Assembly: GCA_016125495.1 (NCBI GenBank)
Contig: WGLQ01000009.1
Location: 1-64,000 of the forward strand
Length of the DNA stretch: 64,000 bases
Origin: Hyphomicrobiales bacterium
GTDB lineage: Bacteria > Pseudomonadota > Alphaproteobacteria > Rhizobiales > RI-29
Direction of reading: 5' to 3'
Part shown: positions 39,687 to 48,655 of the stretch, piece by piece
Position numbering within the stretch: position 1 is the stretch's first letter
Layout: the number at the start of each line of letters is the position of its first letter
Program-made: the position numbers and the translations under genes
The notes under the pieces: generated by a model
What the model was told of the DNA's origin: nothing
The model's database searches: none
What the model saw: the letters and a program-made list of their open reading frames with translations, nothing else

Positions 39687-39932
39687 GTGACCAGAGACGA
39701 GGCCATCGGGCACATCCGTGCGGCACTCAAAGAGGTTCTGTCGAAGGACCTCGGGCAATTGTCGGAGGCAACGCACCTCCTTCAGGACAACGTCCTCGAC
39801 AGCCTCGATACGATGAATTTCCTCTTCAAGCTCGAAAAGCGCATCGGCAAGAAGCTCGATGTGATCGACGAGAGTTTCACGGACTTTCGGATCGGCGTCA
39901 TCGCCGATCTCATCCTGAGCGAGGCCGCCTGA
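39687..39932 (+). CDS. Dedicated acyl carrier protein
   Basis: 81 residues, four-helix carrier fold. The phosphopantetheine attachment serine is S39 in NVLDSLDTMNF. It resembles DltC-like and stand-alone carrier proteins more than the general FabF-associated ACP (it lacks the GADSLD motif). Start is GTG at 39687 with GGGAGAGG upstream. It lies between a KAS III gene and genes of an envelope acylation machine, so it probably carries the acyl group to the cytoplasmic face of the MBOAT. A 157-bp gap to the next gene shows nothing I can assign. Confidence 0.85.
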   Translation: MTRDEAIGHIRAALKEVLSKDLGQLSEATHLLQDNVLDSLDTMNFLFKLEKRIGKKLDVIDESFTDFRIGVIADLILSEAA

Positions 39933-40089
39933 CCATCGCGCTGCGAGCCGCGCGGGCGAATGGCGCGAGCATGCGGATCGGGTCGCCCGCAAGTTTCGCC
40001 CGCCCGGGCACGATCGCGCAACGGGAGGGCTGCGTGGTAGCCGCGGACGTCGTCGCAGTCCGGTCGCACGCCACAACCGGGACGCCAGC

Positions 40090-40371
40090 ATGAGCGTGAG
40101 ATCGATCGACAGGTTGTCCTCCCTCGCCAGCAAGGCTGCCGCGGGCGCGAGATTGGGAGCGGACAAATCGCTCCGCGCGGCGCGTGGCATCGCCGGTACG
40201 GCCGCGAGACAGACGCGCGATCGACTTGCCGCGACGTCGCGACCGACCTGGAACGTAACAGGGCGCGAACTCGGCTGGTCGTTCCTCACCGCCGCGGCCC
40301 TCTGGATGATCGTCTTCTTCTATCTCGCCAACAACCAGGGACTGCAGGTCTTCCGCTACGTCGGGTTCTGA
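40090..40371 (+). CDS. Single-pass membrane microprotein with C-terminal FRYVGF (DltX-like acyl shuttle candidate)
   Basis: 93 residues. An Arg/Lys-rich N-terminal half (residues 1-55) is followed by one transmembrane helix (about 62-81, ELGWSFLTAAALWMIVFFYL) and a short tail NNQGLQVFRYVGF. Positive-inside topology puts the tail in the periplasm. The last six residues F88-R-Y90-V-G-F93 fit the F-x-Y-x-x-F pattern of the C-terminal acyl-shuttle peptide reported for DltX and for some MBOATs, where the tyrosine carries the acyl group. The adjacent MBOAT has no such tail of its own, which fits a separate shuttle. Function is inferred. Confidence 0.75.
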   Translation: MSVRSIDRLSSLASKAAAGARLGADKSLRAARGIAGTAARQTRDRLAATSRPTWNVTGRELGWSFLTAAALWMIVFFYLANNQGLQVFRYVGF

Positions 40372-40480
40372 GGCCACGGGCGACGGGCCGGCCCACCGCT
40401 CGCGCCACGGCCTCGTTTGGGGCACTCGCGCGCGCACGCCCCGAAGCCGCCCGCCCCCACATGCCGCAGGCACTCGATCG

Positions 40481-43400
40481 ATGCGATTCATCTTCTATAC
40501 GGCGCTCTTTTTCGCTCTCCAGGGCGTTGGCCTCGTCGCCTTCCAGGATCAAATCCTCGGTGCCTTCGGGCGCAACTGGCCGGCCTCCTGGCAGTCAGGT
40601 GTGCAGCGTGATGCCCTGCTCGGCGCCCAGCGCATCGCCGAGGCCAATCGCGAAGGCAAGCCCAAGACGTTCATCGTCGGCCCGTCCAGCGCGCCGCCCT
40701 TCTTCGAGGCTGCCAAGACCCTGCCCCCTGAAATCAGCGAGCACGTCGTCTCGCTCTATTCGGGCTCGCAGGTGCTGCACGACGCGATCCGCCTCATGGA
40801 GGCGATGGAAGTGCCTGGCTCGACCGTGGTCGTCATCGTCACGCCCCACAAGTTCGCCAACATGTGGTACGATCGTTCGATGGTCGAAACCCATTACATC
40901 AATGGGATGGCCGGAAAATACATGCTCCCGAGCCCGACCTTCGACCGGCTCTGGGAGGAATTCCGGGCCGGCAACGATGTCAACTCGATGGTCTGGACGC
41001 AGAAGCACTGGCGGCTCTTCCAGCCCCTGATGCCCTACGCCTATTACCTCAACGACATGGTCGACCAGAACGTCAGGCGCCCGATCCGCCGGCTGAAGCA
41101 GTCCCTCAAACCCCGCCCGCCCAGAAAGCCCGCCGGCACCGCCTCGTTGCTCTTCGATACGGCCTGGGCCGCCGATGCGCCGGCCACCGCAATGCCCGCC
41201 TCGATCGCTCCGATCGCCTCACAGCACCCCACCTTCGGCGGCAATGCCAGCGCTGGAGAACGTGGTCCCACCGCCGCGACGCGCATGGCCCAGGCCACGG
41301 CCCGCAACGAACCGATGGCGAGCGAATACGGCGGCCACATCTCGGTGCGCAAGCTCAAGGAATTCCGCGACTGGCGCGATTTCTCCAAGACGCAGTTCGA
41401 GCAGTCGGTGCGCGAGAGCTTCGCCGTCCTCGAAATCCTCGTCGAGATCGCCAACGCACGTGGCCTCAGACTGGTGCTCGCCGAAGCCCCCTTCCCCGAC
41501 GTCGAGGAGGCCGAGCTGCTGCCGCTGATGCCGGAATACGGCCCGCTGTTCGAGGCGTTCGCCGCCCGCCATCCGCAGGTCCGCGTGGTGCGCTTCGATC
41601 CGGCGGTTCTCGAGAACGATCAGAAGTATTTTTCCGACTACGTCCACCTCAACAAGGATGGAAAAGAATTCTACAGGAGCTATCTCCGCTCTCCCTTTCG
41701 CAATCCGGAATGCCGCGACCAATTCGAAGTGATCCATCTCCCGCCGGCGGGCGCGGGCGCGCCGCCCGCGATCGACTGGAACGGTGCGGACATCGTCCAC
41801 GTCCACGAGGGTGATTTCATCCGCCGCGACCTCATCGGCAAGGGCGCCCGCGTCGCGTTCGCGGACCGGGCGGCGGTCGGGCGCGCGATTTCTCTATCCG
41901 GCCTCGGCGTCGAGGTTCGCCCCTTCGTCGACACCTTGCGCACAGACCCCGAGCCAGCCCCCCTCACCTGGGACGAAGCACGCAAGGCCTACGATCTCGA
42001 GATCGCCGGCGCCTCGCACATGTCGCTGTCGTTCAACACCGAGGCGAACGTCAATTTCTATCTCCGCGCTCAGTGGTGGACGACCGGCCCGACGGGAGAG
42101 ACATATTCGAACCGCCGCCAGTATTCCCATTTCGCCACGCCCTTCGGCTGGGCGTTCCAGAAGCCGGACCTCGCGAGCATTGCGGCGGCGACGTGCGTCA
42201 AGCACCCCTATATCGCGCCGGGTCACGCCTGGACACGCTCGCAGAATTGGTCCCTGCCCTTCGATGTCGACAGGATGGAACTCGCCGCCCGCGAGTTCCC
42301 GCGTGACTTCGAGGTGCGCCTCGTGCGCGAGGCCCGCCGGTACCTCAGCATGCCGGATCTCGGCGAGACCACCGGTGGCGACGCGCTTCTACTGGCGATG
42401 CCGGCCATCGACAGTGGCGCCGTGAAGGACAAGATCGCCAACTACGGCGTCGAACTGACGATTTCAGAAGTCGTGGCGGTCCGCTTTGCGGACGGCAGTC
42501 ACACGCCGCGCGAGCTGGCGCCTGGAAAGCGGCGGCGGATCGGCGTACAGGCCCCGCAGTCGCTCGCCCTTCGCCGCACCGACGGCAGCGAGCGCGTCCT
42601 CTTCCTCGACGGCATCGACCTCGTCGACATTGCCCTCGACGGCGAGAATAAAGAGGCCCGGCTGTCGGCCTATCTCTACCACGCCGACGAGCATGCGATC
42701 TCCGGCTACGACCTCACCCCGGCCCGTGTGAAGGTCGAGGGTGAACTCATGCATTTCGAGCGCACCTACCGAAATCTCGCCATCACGGATTTCGTTCCGG
42801 CAGGCGAGATCGGCATTCGAGCGGCTGAGTCGTCCGAGAGCGAAACGAGCCTCGCGTTCCGCGTCTGGCAACCGAACGCGAACCTGTCGACCTTCATCTT
42901 CGTCGAGCACGCCGATTACCAGGACACCGCCAGCGATCACCTCCTCATGTATGGCAACCCCGACCGCAAGGTGGTCGAGGGAGAAGGCGTTCTCGGCAAT
43001 CGCATCCCCTATACCAAGACCGTCTTCACCGGCGGCAGCCCGCTGACGTTCCGCACCGCCATGGTGCAGGACACGCCGATCGAATTGACCCAACCGACCA
43101 TAACGACCGATCCGATCTTTTCGGCCGACCTTCAAGCCTACCACGACAGTGGTCTGGTCGAAATCGCCGCGCATCAGGCGGGCACAACACCCTATGCGAA
43201 CGAGCATCTCGCGACGAACCGCTCGCTTGCCGTTCTGCGCGAGCGGTTCGGCAATCGCGTCTGGACCGATCACGGCGGCATCCCTTCGAACATTTCTTTC
43301 AACGGCTGGGATCGGCGACAGACACAGTACTTCGTCATCGATGCGTTCCGCGAGGCAGGCATCGACTATGCCTGGCCGGTGGGCGATCGGCTCCCCGTCT

Positions 43401-44032
43401 GTCGATCCGAGGCAACGAAAAAACCTCCGCAAGAGCTCTGCAGCATCAGTCAGCTCCCTCAGAACGAAGCTTCCTCCGTGCTCTACAGCGTACCGATGTT
43501 GATGGATGGCGAGCGCCTGGACATGCGCCCCAAGTTCTTCCGCAACATCGCCATGGTACTCCCCGACGCCACGATCCGCGATCCGCTGGTCGAGCCGCTG
43601 CTCTCGCGCTTGGTCGACGAGCGTGGTGCAACGCTCCTCCATTTTTATCCCGGGCGTCTCGCCATCGAATACGACATCGTCGATGGCAAGCGCGTGGCGC
43701 GCCTGCGGCCATACTGGAACGAGGGCCTTGCGCGGCTCGCGCGCTATCGCGACGCCGGGCTCGTGCATGTCGCCAAGGTCTCCGACTGGCTCGACTACGT
43801 GGATGGCATGCGCGCCGTGCGCATCCTCGAGAGCAGCGCCGAGGGCTTGACGGTCGACAACCCGGGCAAGCCGATCGCCGGTGCCTCGTTCGCGGTGATG
43901 AATATCGTCGGGGACGATCCGGGCGCCTGCGAGGTGCGGTATTTCGCCGCCGACATCGCGACCGGCAGGACCGTCATCGGTGCGGACAAGATCGCACGCA
44001 AGCTCGCCTGCGGAACCTCTCCGACCTTGTAG
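40481..44032 (+). CDS. Membrane-anchored SGNH (DltD-like) acyltransferase fused to a deacetylase-like domain
   Basis: 1183 residues. One N-terminal helix (residues 3-20) anchors it; the rest is periplasmic. Residues 60-400 form an SGNH/DltD-like domain: nucleophile region FIVGPSSAP (S69 or S70) and the D-x-x-H motif YFSDYVHLNKDG (D386, H389). Residues 420-780 are beta-rich and unassigned. Residues 800-1130 resemble a NodB-type deacetylase barrel in outline (FVEHADYQD near 809, EIAAHQAG near 896, WTDHGG, LHFYPG); this part is tentative. The SGNH half is the expected final transferase of a Dlt-like pathway. The gene sits between the shuttle microprotein and the MBOAT. Much longer than DltD (about 400 residues). 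Confidence 0.72.
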   Translation: MRFIFYTALFFALQGVGLVAFQDQILGAFGRNWPASWQSGVQRDALLGAQRIAEANREGKPKTFIVGPSSAPPFFEAAKTLPPEISEHVVSLYSGSQVLHDAIRLMEAMEVPGSTVVVIVTPHKFANMWYDRSMVETHYINGMAGKYMLPSPTFDRLWEEFRAGNDVNSMVWTQKHWRLFQPLMPYAYYLNDMVDQNVRRPIRRLKQSLKPRPPRKPAGTASLLFDTAWAADAPATAMPASIAPIASQHPTFGGNASAGERGPTAATRMAQATARNEPMASEYGGHISVRKLKEFRDWRDFSKTQFEQSVRESFAVLEILVEIANARGLRLVLAEAPFPDVEEAELLPLMPEYGPLFEAFAARHPQVRVVRFDPAVLENDQKYFSDYVHLNKDGKEFYRSYLRSPFRNPECRDQFEVIHLPPAGAGAPPAIDWNGADIVHVHEGDFIRRDLIGKGARVAFADRAAVGRAISLSGLGVEVRPFVDTLRTDPEPAPLTWDEARKAYDLEIAGASHMSLSFNTEANVNFYLRAQWWTTGPTGETYSNRRQYSHFATPFGWAFQKPDLASIAAATCVKHPYIAPGHAWTRSQNWSLPFDVDRMELAAREFPRDFEVRLVREARRYLSMPDLGETTGGDALLLAMPAIDSGAVKDKIANYGVELTISEVVAVRFADGSHTPRELAPGKRRRIGVQAPQSLALRRTDGSERVLFLDGIDLVDIALDGENKEARLSAYLYHADEHAISGYDLTPARVKVEGELMHFERTYRNLAITDFVPAGEIGIRAAESSESETSLAFRVWQPNANLSTFIFVEHADYQDTASDHLLMYGNPDRKVVEGEGVLGNRIPYTKTVFTGGSPLTFRTAMVQDTPIELTQPTITTDPIFSADLQAYHDSGLVEIAAHQAGTTPYANEHLATNRSLAVLRERFGNRVWTDHGGIPSNISFNGWDRRQTQYFVIDAFREAGIDYAWPVGDRLPVCRSEATKKPPQELCSISQLPQNEASSVLYSVPMLMDGERLDMRPKFFRNIAMVLPDATIRDPLVEPLLSRLVDERGATLLHFYPGRLAIEYDIVDGKRVARLRPYWNEGLARLARYRDAGLVHVAKVSDWLDYVDGMRAVRILESSAEGLTVDNPGKPIAGASFAVMNIVGDDPGACEVRYFAADIATGRTVIGADKIARKLACGTSPTL

Positions 44033-44074
44033 GAAGACGCGCGCGAACGCTGCGCCAGCGCGATTGGGGGATCG

Positions 44075-45292
44075 ATGTTCGACTTTCCGGGGGTGACGGA
44101 CCTCGCCCGCAGGATGACCGAGGACTTCGGCGTCGTCCCCTACATGGTCGCGCTCTTTGCCGTCCTCGCGGCGATCGAGCTGTTCCGCCGCGCACCGCTG
44201 GCGGTTGCTGCAAAGCAGCTCATCCTCATCGCCGCGTCAGCGGGCCTCATCGGCTACCTCGACTGGCGCTCGCTCCTCATCATGACCATCCTGGCGACGG
44301 CCACTTATATCGCCAGCCGGCTCGATCTCGAATTCCGCAAGTACATCATCACCGTCACCGCCATCGGCATCCTCGGCCTCATCCTCGTCAAGAACGTGCT
44401 CGCCTCCTGGCAGCCGCAGCCGATCGTTCTGATGGGCCTCTCCTACTACGTGTTCCGCCTCCTGTCGGTGGTCATCGAGATCGGGCGCAAGAACCCGGAC
44501 TACCTTCACCTCAAGGCGCTGCCGTTCTTCTCCTACGTCTATTTCTTCCCGATCTTCTTTGCCGGCCCCGTCCAGAAATATGCCGATTTCCGTCCCGTCG
44601 AGGTGCCGGACGGGCTCGCCATGCGCACCTACGGGCTGATGGCGTTGATCATCCTCATCAAGCTCTCGCTGGTCGACTACCTGCTGCTCCAGGCGGTGAT
44701 CGCGCCGATGCGCACCGACCTCGTGCCGGTCGTCCTGCAGTGGCCCGCGCCCGAGCGGATCGGTTTTTTCTTCACGCACGGCGTCGTCAGCTTCGCCTAC
44801 CACTACCTCGATTTCATGATCTACACCGAGATCGCCAAGGGCGTCGGCCGCCTGCTCGGCTATCACGTCGTCGACAACTTCAACTATCCCTACCTCGCCA
44901 CCAGCATCGCCGACTTCTGGCGCCGCTGGCACATGTCGCTGACCGGCTTCACGCGCGACTATGTCTTCATGCCGGTCATGGTACGCTCTCGCCGCGTTTG
45001 GCTCGCCATGATGCTGACCATGCTGGTCATCGGCCTCTGGCACACCAGCAACCTCAACTGGCTGGCCTGGGCGCTCCTGCACGGCGGCGCGCTGGTCGCC
45101 TACGACCACTTCCGCCGCTCGCGCGTCCACGGGGCGATGACGGCGAGCGCCTGGAGGCAACGGGTGACGCGGGTCCTCGGCTGGGCGACGGTCATCCTCT
45201 TCGTCGGCGGCGTCAACAACCTCATCACCTTCGCCCCGAAGTACGACGTTGCCTGGACCTTCCTTCGCCAGGCGTTGTTCGGCATCGAGTGA
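44075..45292 (+). CDS. Membrane-bound O-acyltransferase (MBOAT, DltB/AlgI type)
   Basis: 405 residues, about ten to eleven helices. MBOAT landmarks: FFPIFFAGPVQKYADF, the buried FWRRWHMSLTGFTRDY (H286), and GLWHTSNLNWLAWALLHGG with H323 and H336, the latter at the position of the catalytic DltB histidine. It should take the acyl group from the carrier protein in the cytoplasm and pass it across the membrane to the tyrosine of the microprotein. Its C-terminus (LRQALFGIE) lacks a fused F-x-Y-x-x-F tail. Start ATG at 44075, 42 bp after the SGNH gene; last gene of the locus. Confidence 0.92.
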   Translation: MFDFPGVTDLARRMTEDFGVVPYMVALFAVLAAIELFRRAPLAVAAKQLILIAASAGLIGYLDWRSLLIMTILATATYIASRLDLEFRKYIITVTAIGILGLILVKNVLASWQPQPIVLMGLSYYVFRLLSVVIEIGRKNPDYLHLKALPFFSYVYFFPIFFAGPVQKYADFRPVEVPDGLAMRTYGLMALIILIKLSLVDYLLLQAVIAPMRTDLVPVVLQWPAPERIGFFFTHGVVSFAYHYLDFMIYTEIAKGVGRLLGYHVVDNFNYPYLATSIADFWRRWHMSLTGFTRDYVFMPVMVRSRRVWLAMMLTMLVIGLWHTSNLNWLAWALLHGGALVAYDHFRRSRVHGAMTASAWRQRVTRVLGWATVILFVGGVNNLITFAPKYDVAWTFLRQALFGIE

Positions 45293-45358
45293 ACCGGCGG
45301 CGGACCGCGTTCGCCCTGCCCCCCTTTCGCGAGCGCCCCGGGACGGCTATCGAGGCGC

Positions 45359-46159
45359 ATGCTCTCCTATCAGCACGCCTATCACGCGGGCGCACCCGCC
45401 GACGTCCACAAGCACCTCGTGCTGCTGCTGGTTCTCGCGCGCCTGACCGTCAAGGCCCGTCCCATCACCTACATGGAAACGCACGCCGGCCGGGGCCTCT
45501 ACGACCTCGCCTCGCCCGAGGCGAGAAAGACGGGGGAGGCGAATGCTGGTATCGCCCGGCTGCGCCGTGAGCGACCGCCGTTCGCTGCCCCCCTCCTCGC
45601 CATGGCCGGCAACGGGGAAAGCTATCCGGGCTCTCCGCTCATCGCGGCCCGCAGCCTGAGACCGGACGATCGCCTCCATCTCATGGAACTCCATCCCCGC
45701 GAACATGCCGCCCTTGCCGCCCTGATGCGCGGTGATGCGCGGGTCGCCGTCCACCGACGCGATGGCTACGAGGGCGTCCTCGCCATCAGCCCGCCCCGTC
45801 CCAATCGCGGGCTCGTCCTCATCGATCCGAGCTACGAGATCAAGAGCGAGTATGCGAACCTGCCCGCCTTCCTTGCCCGCCTCGCCCGGCGCTGGCTCGA
45901 GGCCGTTCTGGTGGTCTGGTACCCGATGCTGGCTGCGGGTCTGCACGAGCCGATGACCGCGGCGATCGTAAGCGATGCTCTCGATCGGACCGGCACGGCG
46001 CCATGGCAGCATGAATTGAGGCTCGCCCCGCCCAGGGATGGGCACAGAGGACTGCTCGGCTCCGGCATGCTGGTGATTTCGCCACCCTGGGGCTTTGCCG
46101 AGTCCACCGCACCAGTAATGCACGAACTCGCCGATTTTTTTTCGACTTCGGCGGCCTGA
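45359..46159 (+). CDS. rlmJ: 23S rRNA (adenine2030-N6)-methyltransferase
   Basis: 266 residues. Starts MLSYQHAYHAGAPADVHKH, the RlmJ N-terminal signature. The SAM-binding motif is METHAGRGLYDL and the N6-adenine catalytic motif reads DPSYE in place of the usual DPPYE. It methylates A2030 of 23S rRNA during assembly in E. coli. It is 66 bp downstream of the MBOAT gene on the same strand but is a housekeeping gene with no apparent link to it. Confidence 0.92.
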   Translation: MLSYQHAYHAGAPADVHKHLVLLLVLARLTVKARPITYMETHAGRGLYDLASPEARKTGEANAGIARLRRERPPFAAPLLAMAGNGESYPGSPLIAARSLRPDDRLHLMELHPREHAALAALMRGDARVAVHRRDGYEGVLAISPPRPNRGLVLIDPSYEIKSEYANLPAFLARLARRWLEAVLVVWYPMLAAGLHEPMTAAIVSDALDRTGTAPWQHELRLAPPRDGHRGLLGSGMLVISPPWGFAESTAPVMHELADFFSTSAA

Positions 46160-46284
46160 TTCCTGCGGCGGCACGGCGCTTTACGACCGCTTAACCGCCT
46201 TCGACAACTGCCGTCGATTTCCCGTCCCGGAGCAACCTATCGTTTCCATTACGGGGACGGACACGAACAAGGAAAGCAATTGAG

Positions 46285-46503
46285 ATGGTTGCTGTCGCCT
46301 CGAACGCCGTATTCACCCCTGCCAGCTCCCACCTTCTGACGAAGGTCCCTGGAGCCGCCGCCGCCAACCCGAGGCCGGCCGGCAGCGAACCCCAAAGGGC
46401 CTACGTCGTCTGGCACGATTGGTCGGCGGGACGCGCCGAGGAGCGCCGCATCGGCGGCCTGCCGCGTCTTTCGCGTACCGTCGGGCTTCAGCGCTGCTTT
46501 TGA
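46285..46503 (+). CDS. Small protein of unknown function
   Basis: 72 residues, no recognised domain and no signal peptide. Supported only by a good ribosome binding site (AAGGAAAG, seven bases before the ATG at 46285) and a codon pattern similar to neighbours. It ends 34 bp before the stop of a convergent secreted-protein gene. The stretch 46160-46284 upstream shows nothing else. Could be a chance frame. Confidence 0.35.
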   Translation: MVAVASNAVFTPASSHLLTKVPGAAAANPRPAGSEPQRAYVVWHDWSAGRAEERRIGGLPRLSRTVGLQRCF

Positions 46504-46537
46504 GCGTCGCTGCTCGTTTCGGGGGCGTGACCCCGAC

Positions 46538-46873
46538 TCAGCCCTTGCGACAAGGCCGCGCCTCGACCCGGCACTTCCAGGCGCCGGAAAAGACGGTGCA
46601 CTCCGCCCGCTGGCTGGCCGCGATGCGGAAGTTGCCCCACTGATCGCCATATTCGGCCGCCGTGAACGACTGCCAGGATTGGACCGCCTGGACGAGTGCG
46701 ATCTTCTTGTCCGGCGTGACGCCGCTGGAGCCATCGTGGAAGTGGCCGGTCATGCAAATCCGGCCCTTGCCCTCGGGAGACTGGTCGTGGAGCCAGTCGA
46801 GAGCCATTGCGGACGAACCACCGAGCATGAGAAAACCGCCGAGGATGGCGGGCAGAACGCAACGCGTGAACAT
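46538..46873 (-). CDS. Small secreted cysteine-containing protein
   Basis: 111 residues. Signal peptide MFTRCVLPAILGGFLMLGG ending SSAMA before LDW. The mature part is about 86 residues with four cysteines (RICMTG, AECTVF, WKCRVE, RPCRKG), so two disulfides are possible. No family recognised. ATG at 46873 is taken as start because it puts the signal peptide at the N-terminus; a GTG three codons upstream is in frame. It lies downstream of nuoD on the same strand, 145 bp away, where nuoE would be expected. Confidence 0.6.
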   Translation of the reverse strand: MFTRCVLPAILGGFLMLGGSSAMALDWLHDQSPEGKGRICMTGHFHDGSSGVTPDKKIALVQAVQSWQSFTAAEYGDQWGNFRIAASQRAECTVFSGAWKCRVEARPCRKG

Positions 46874-47018
46874 TACCAGCACCCAGATACTGCACTATGG
46901 ATGCTGCGGATGCTCCATCATCAGGGTTGATCGACGGTAAACGCGCGCCCCTCCCCGGCACGCGGGAGCCGGCATCCCCCCGGAACCACGCCAGCCCCGT
47001 CTATGCCCCGACCGCAGT

Positions 47019-48209
47019 TCAGCGATCGACCTCACCGAACACGATGTCGAGCGAACCGAGGATGGCCGAAACGTCGGCGAGCAGGTGACCGCGATTGAGG
47101 AAGTCCATCGCCTGGAGGTGAGCGAAGCCCGGCGCGCGGATCTTGCAGCGGTAGGGCTTGTTCGAGCCGTCGGAGACGAGGTAGACGCCGAACTCTCCCT
47201 TCGGCGCCTCGACCGCTGCATAAACTTCCCCGGCCGGCACGCGGTAGCCCTCGGTATAGAGCTTGAAGTGGTGGATGAGCGCCTCCATCGAGGTTTTCAT
47301 CTCCGCGCGCTTTGGCGGCACGACCTTCTGGTCGGTAGCGACATGCGGCCCCCGCCCCTTGTCGGAAAGCAAAAGGTCGCAGCACTGCTCCATGATCCGG
47401 ACGCTTTCACGCATCTCCACCATGCGGATAAGATAGCGATCGTAGCAGTCGCCGTTCTTGCCGATCGGAATGTCGAAATCGAGATCGGCGTAGCACTCGT
47501 AGGGCTGCGACTTGCGCAGGTCCCAGGCCGCCCCCGAGCCACGCACCATGACGCCGGAAAATCCCCACTTGAGGCAATCCTCGAGGGAAACGACGCCGAT
47601 GTCGACGTTGCGCTGCTTGAAGATGCGGTTGTCGGTGAGCAACCCTTCGATGTCATCGAGCACCTTGGGATGGTGCTCGCAGAACTTGGCGATATCCTCG
47701 ACGAGCGCGTCCGGCAGGTCCTGGTGCACGCCGCCGGCACGGAAATAGGCAGCATGCATGCGGCTGCCCGAGGCGCGCTCGTAAAAGACCATGAGCTTTT
47801 CGCGCTCGTCGAACCCCCAGACCGGGGGCGTCAGGGCACCGACGTCCATGGCCTGCGTCGTCACGTTGAGAATATGCGAGAGGAGGCGGCCGATCTCGCA
47901 GAAGAGCACGCGGATGAGCTGGCCGCGATAGGGCACCTCGATCCCCGCGAGACGCTCGATCGCGAGGCAGAATGCATGTTCCTGATTCATCGGCGCGACG
48001 TAGTCGAGGCGATCGAAGTAGGGGATCGCCTGCAGATACGTCTTGGCCTCGATCAGCTTTTCCGTCCCTCGATGGAGGAGACCGATGTGTGGGTCGACAC
48101 GCTCGACCACTTCACCGTCGAGTTCCAGCACGAGCCGGAGAACACCGTGGGCCGCAGGGTGCTGCGGACCGAAATTGATGTTGAAGTTGCGGATTTCGGT
48201 CTCTGGCAT
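47019..48209 (-). CDS. nuoD: NADH-quinone oxidoreductase subunit D
   Basis: 49-kDa subunit of complex I that forms the quinone site with NuoB and NuoH, 396 residues. Hallmarks: [46 protein letters not shown] and the C-terminal [12 protein letters not shown]. Start ATG at 48209 ([14 protein letters not shown]). It is preceded by two unrelated genes, not directly by nuoC, and is the last nuo gene of this half. Confidence 0.98.
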   Translation of the reverse strand: MPETEIRNFNINFGPQHPAAHGVLRLVLELDGEVVERVDPHIGLLHRGTEKLIEAKTYLQAIPYFDRLDYVAPMNQEHAFCLAIERLAGIEVPYRGQLIRVLFCEIGRLLSHILNVTTQAMDVGALTPPVWGFDEREKLMVFYERASGSRMHAAYFRAGGVHQDLPDALVEDIAKFCEHHPKVLDDIEGLLTDNRIFKQRNVDIGVVSLEDCLKWGFSGVMVRGSGAAWDLRKSQPYECYADLDFDIPIGKNGDCYDRYLIRMVEMRESVRIMEQCCDLLLSDKGRGPHVATDQKVVPPKRAEMKTSMEALIHHFKLYTEGYRVPAGEVYAAVEAPKGEFGVYLVSDGSNKPYRCKIRAPGFAHLQAMDFLNRGHLLADVSAILGSLDIVFGEVDR

Positions 48210-48214
48210 AGCTC

Positions 48215-48655
48215 TCACTCTTTCCCGACGGAGCCGGACACCATGGCGACGAAATCGGCCTCGGTCAGCTTCCTGGTCTCGTTCGCGAAGGCATAGGCGT
48301 CCGGCTTGCGGTCGATGAAAATCTCCATCGTGAATGCGAGCCCGGACACATCGTCGATCGCACCGTAGCTGACACCGTAGTAGTCGAATGCCGGCGCCAC
48401 GGAAAAAAGGTGGCTGCCGCACGTGCGGCAGAAGTGGCGCTCGGCCCACTCGGACGACTTGTAGGTGGCGACGTTGTCCGCTCCTTCGACAGCGGGCGCG
48501 GCGAGAGCACGCACCGTGAGCGCCGGCCCCCCGCCCCAGCGCCGGCACATGCCGCAGTGGCAGGCATCGAAGTGCGGCTCGGCCGGCGCGAACGTGAACC
48601 GCACCGCGCCGCAGAGGCATTTGCCGGTCAGTTCCTTCGCGATCGCATCGCTCAT
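48215..48655 (-). CDS. GFA family (glutathione-dependent formaldehyde-activating enzyme-like) protein
   Basis: 146 residues with the zinc-binding cysteines of the Mss4/GFA fold: [20 protein letters not shown] and [10 protein letters not shown]. Family members bind zinc; only a few have shown formaldehyde-glutathione activity, so the name is a fold label. Its ATG at 48655 overlaps the thioesterase stop by 4 nt (ATGA), and its stop is 5 bp before nuoD, so it is embedded in the nuoABC-D message. Confidence 0.88.
   Translation of the reverse strand: MSDAIAKELTGKCLCGAVRFTFAPAEPHFDACHCGMCRRWGGGPALTVRALAAPAVEGADNVATYKSSEWAERHFCRTCGSHLFSVAPAFDYYGVSYGAIDDVSGLAFTMEIFIDRKPDAYAFANETRKLTEADFVAMVSGSVGKE

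Noticed and set aside
44075-45292. MBOAT as alginate O-acetylation protein AlgI
   Set aside because: No alginate genes nearby, and the neighbours (carrier protein, KAS III, DltX-like peptide) point to an acyl-ACP donor rather than the Alg system. Not excluded by sequence alone.
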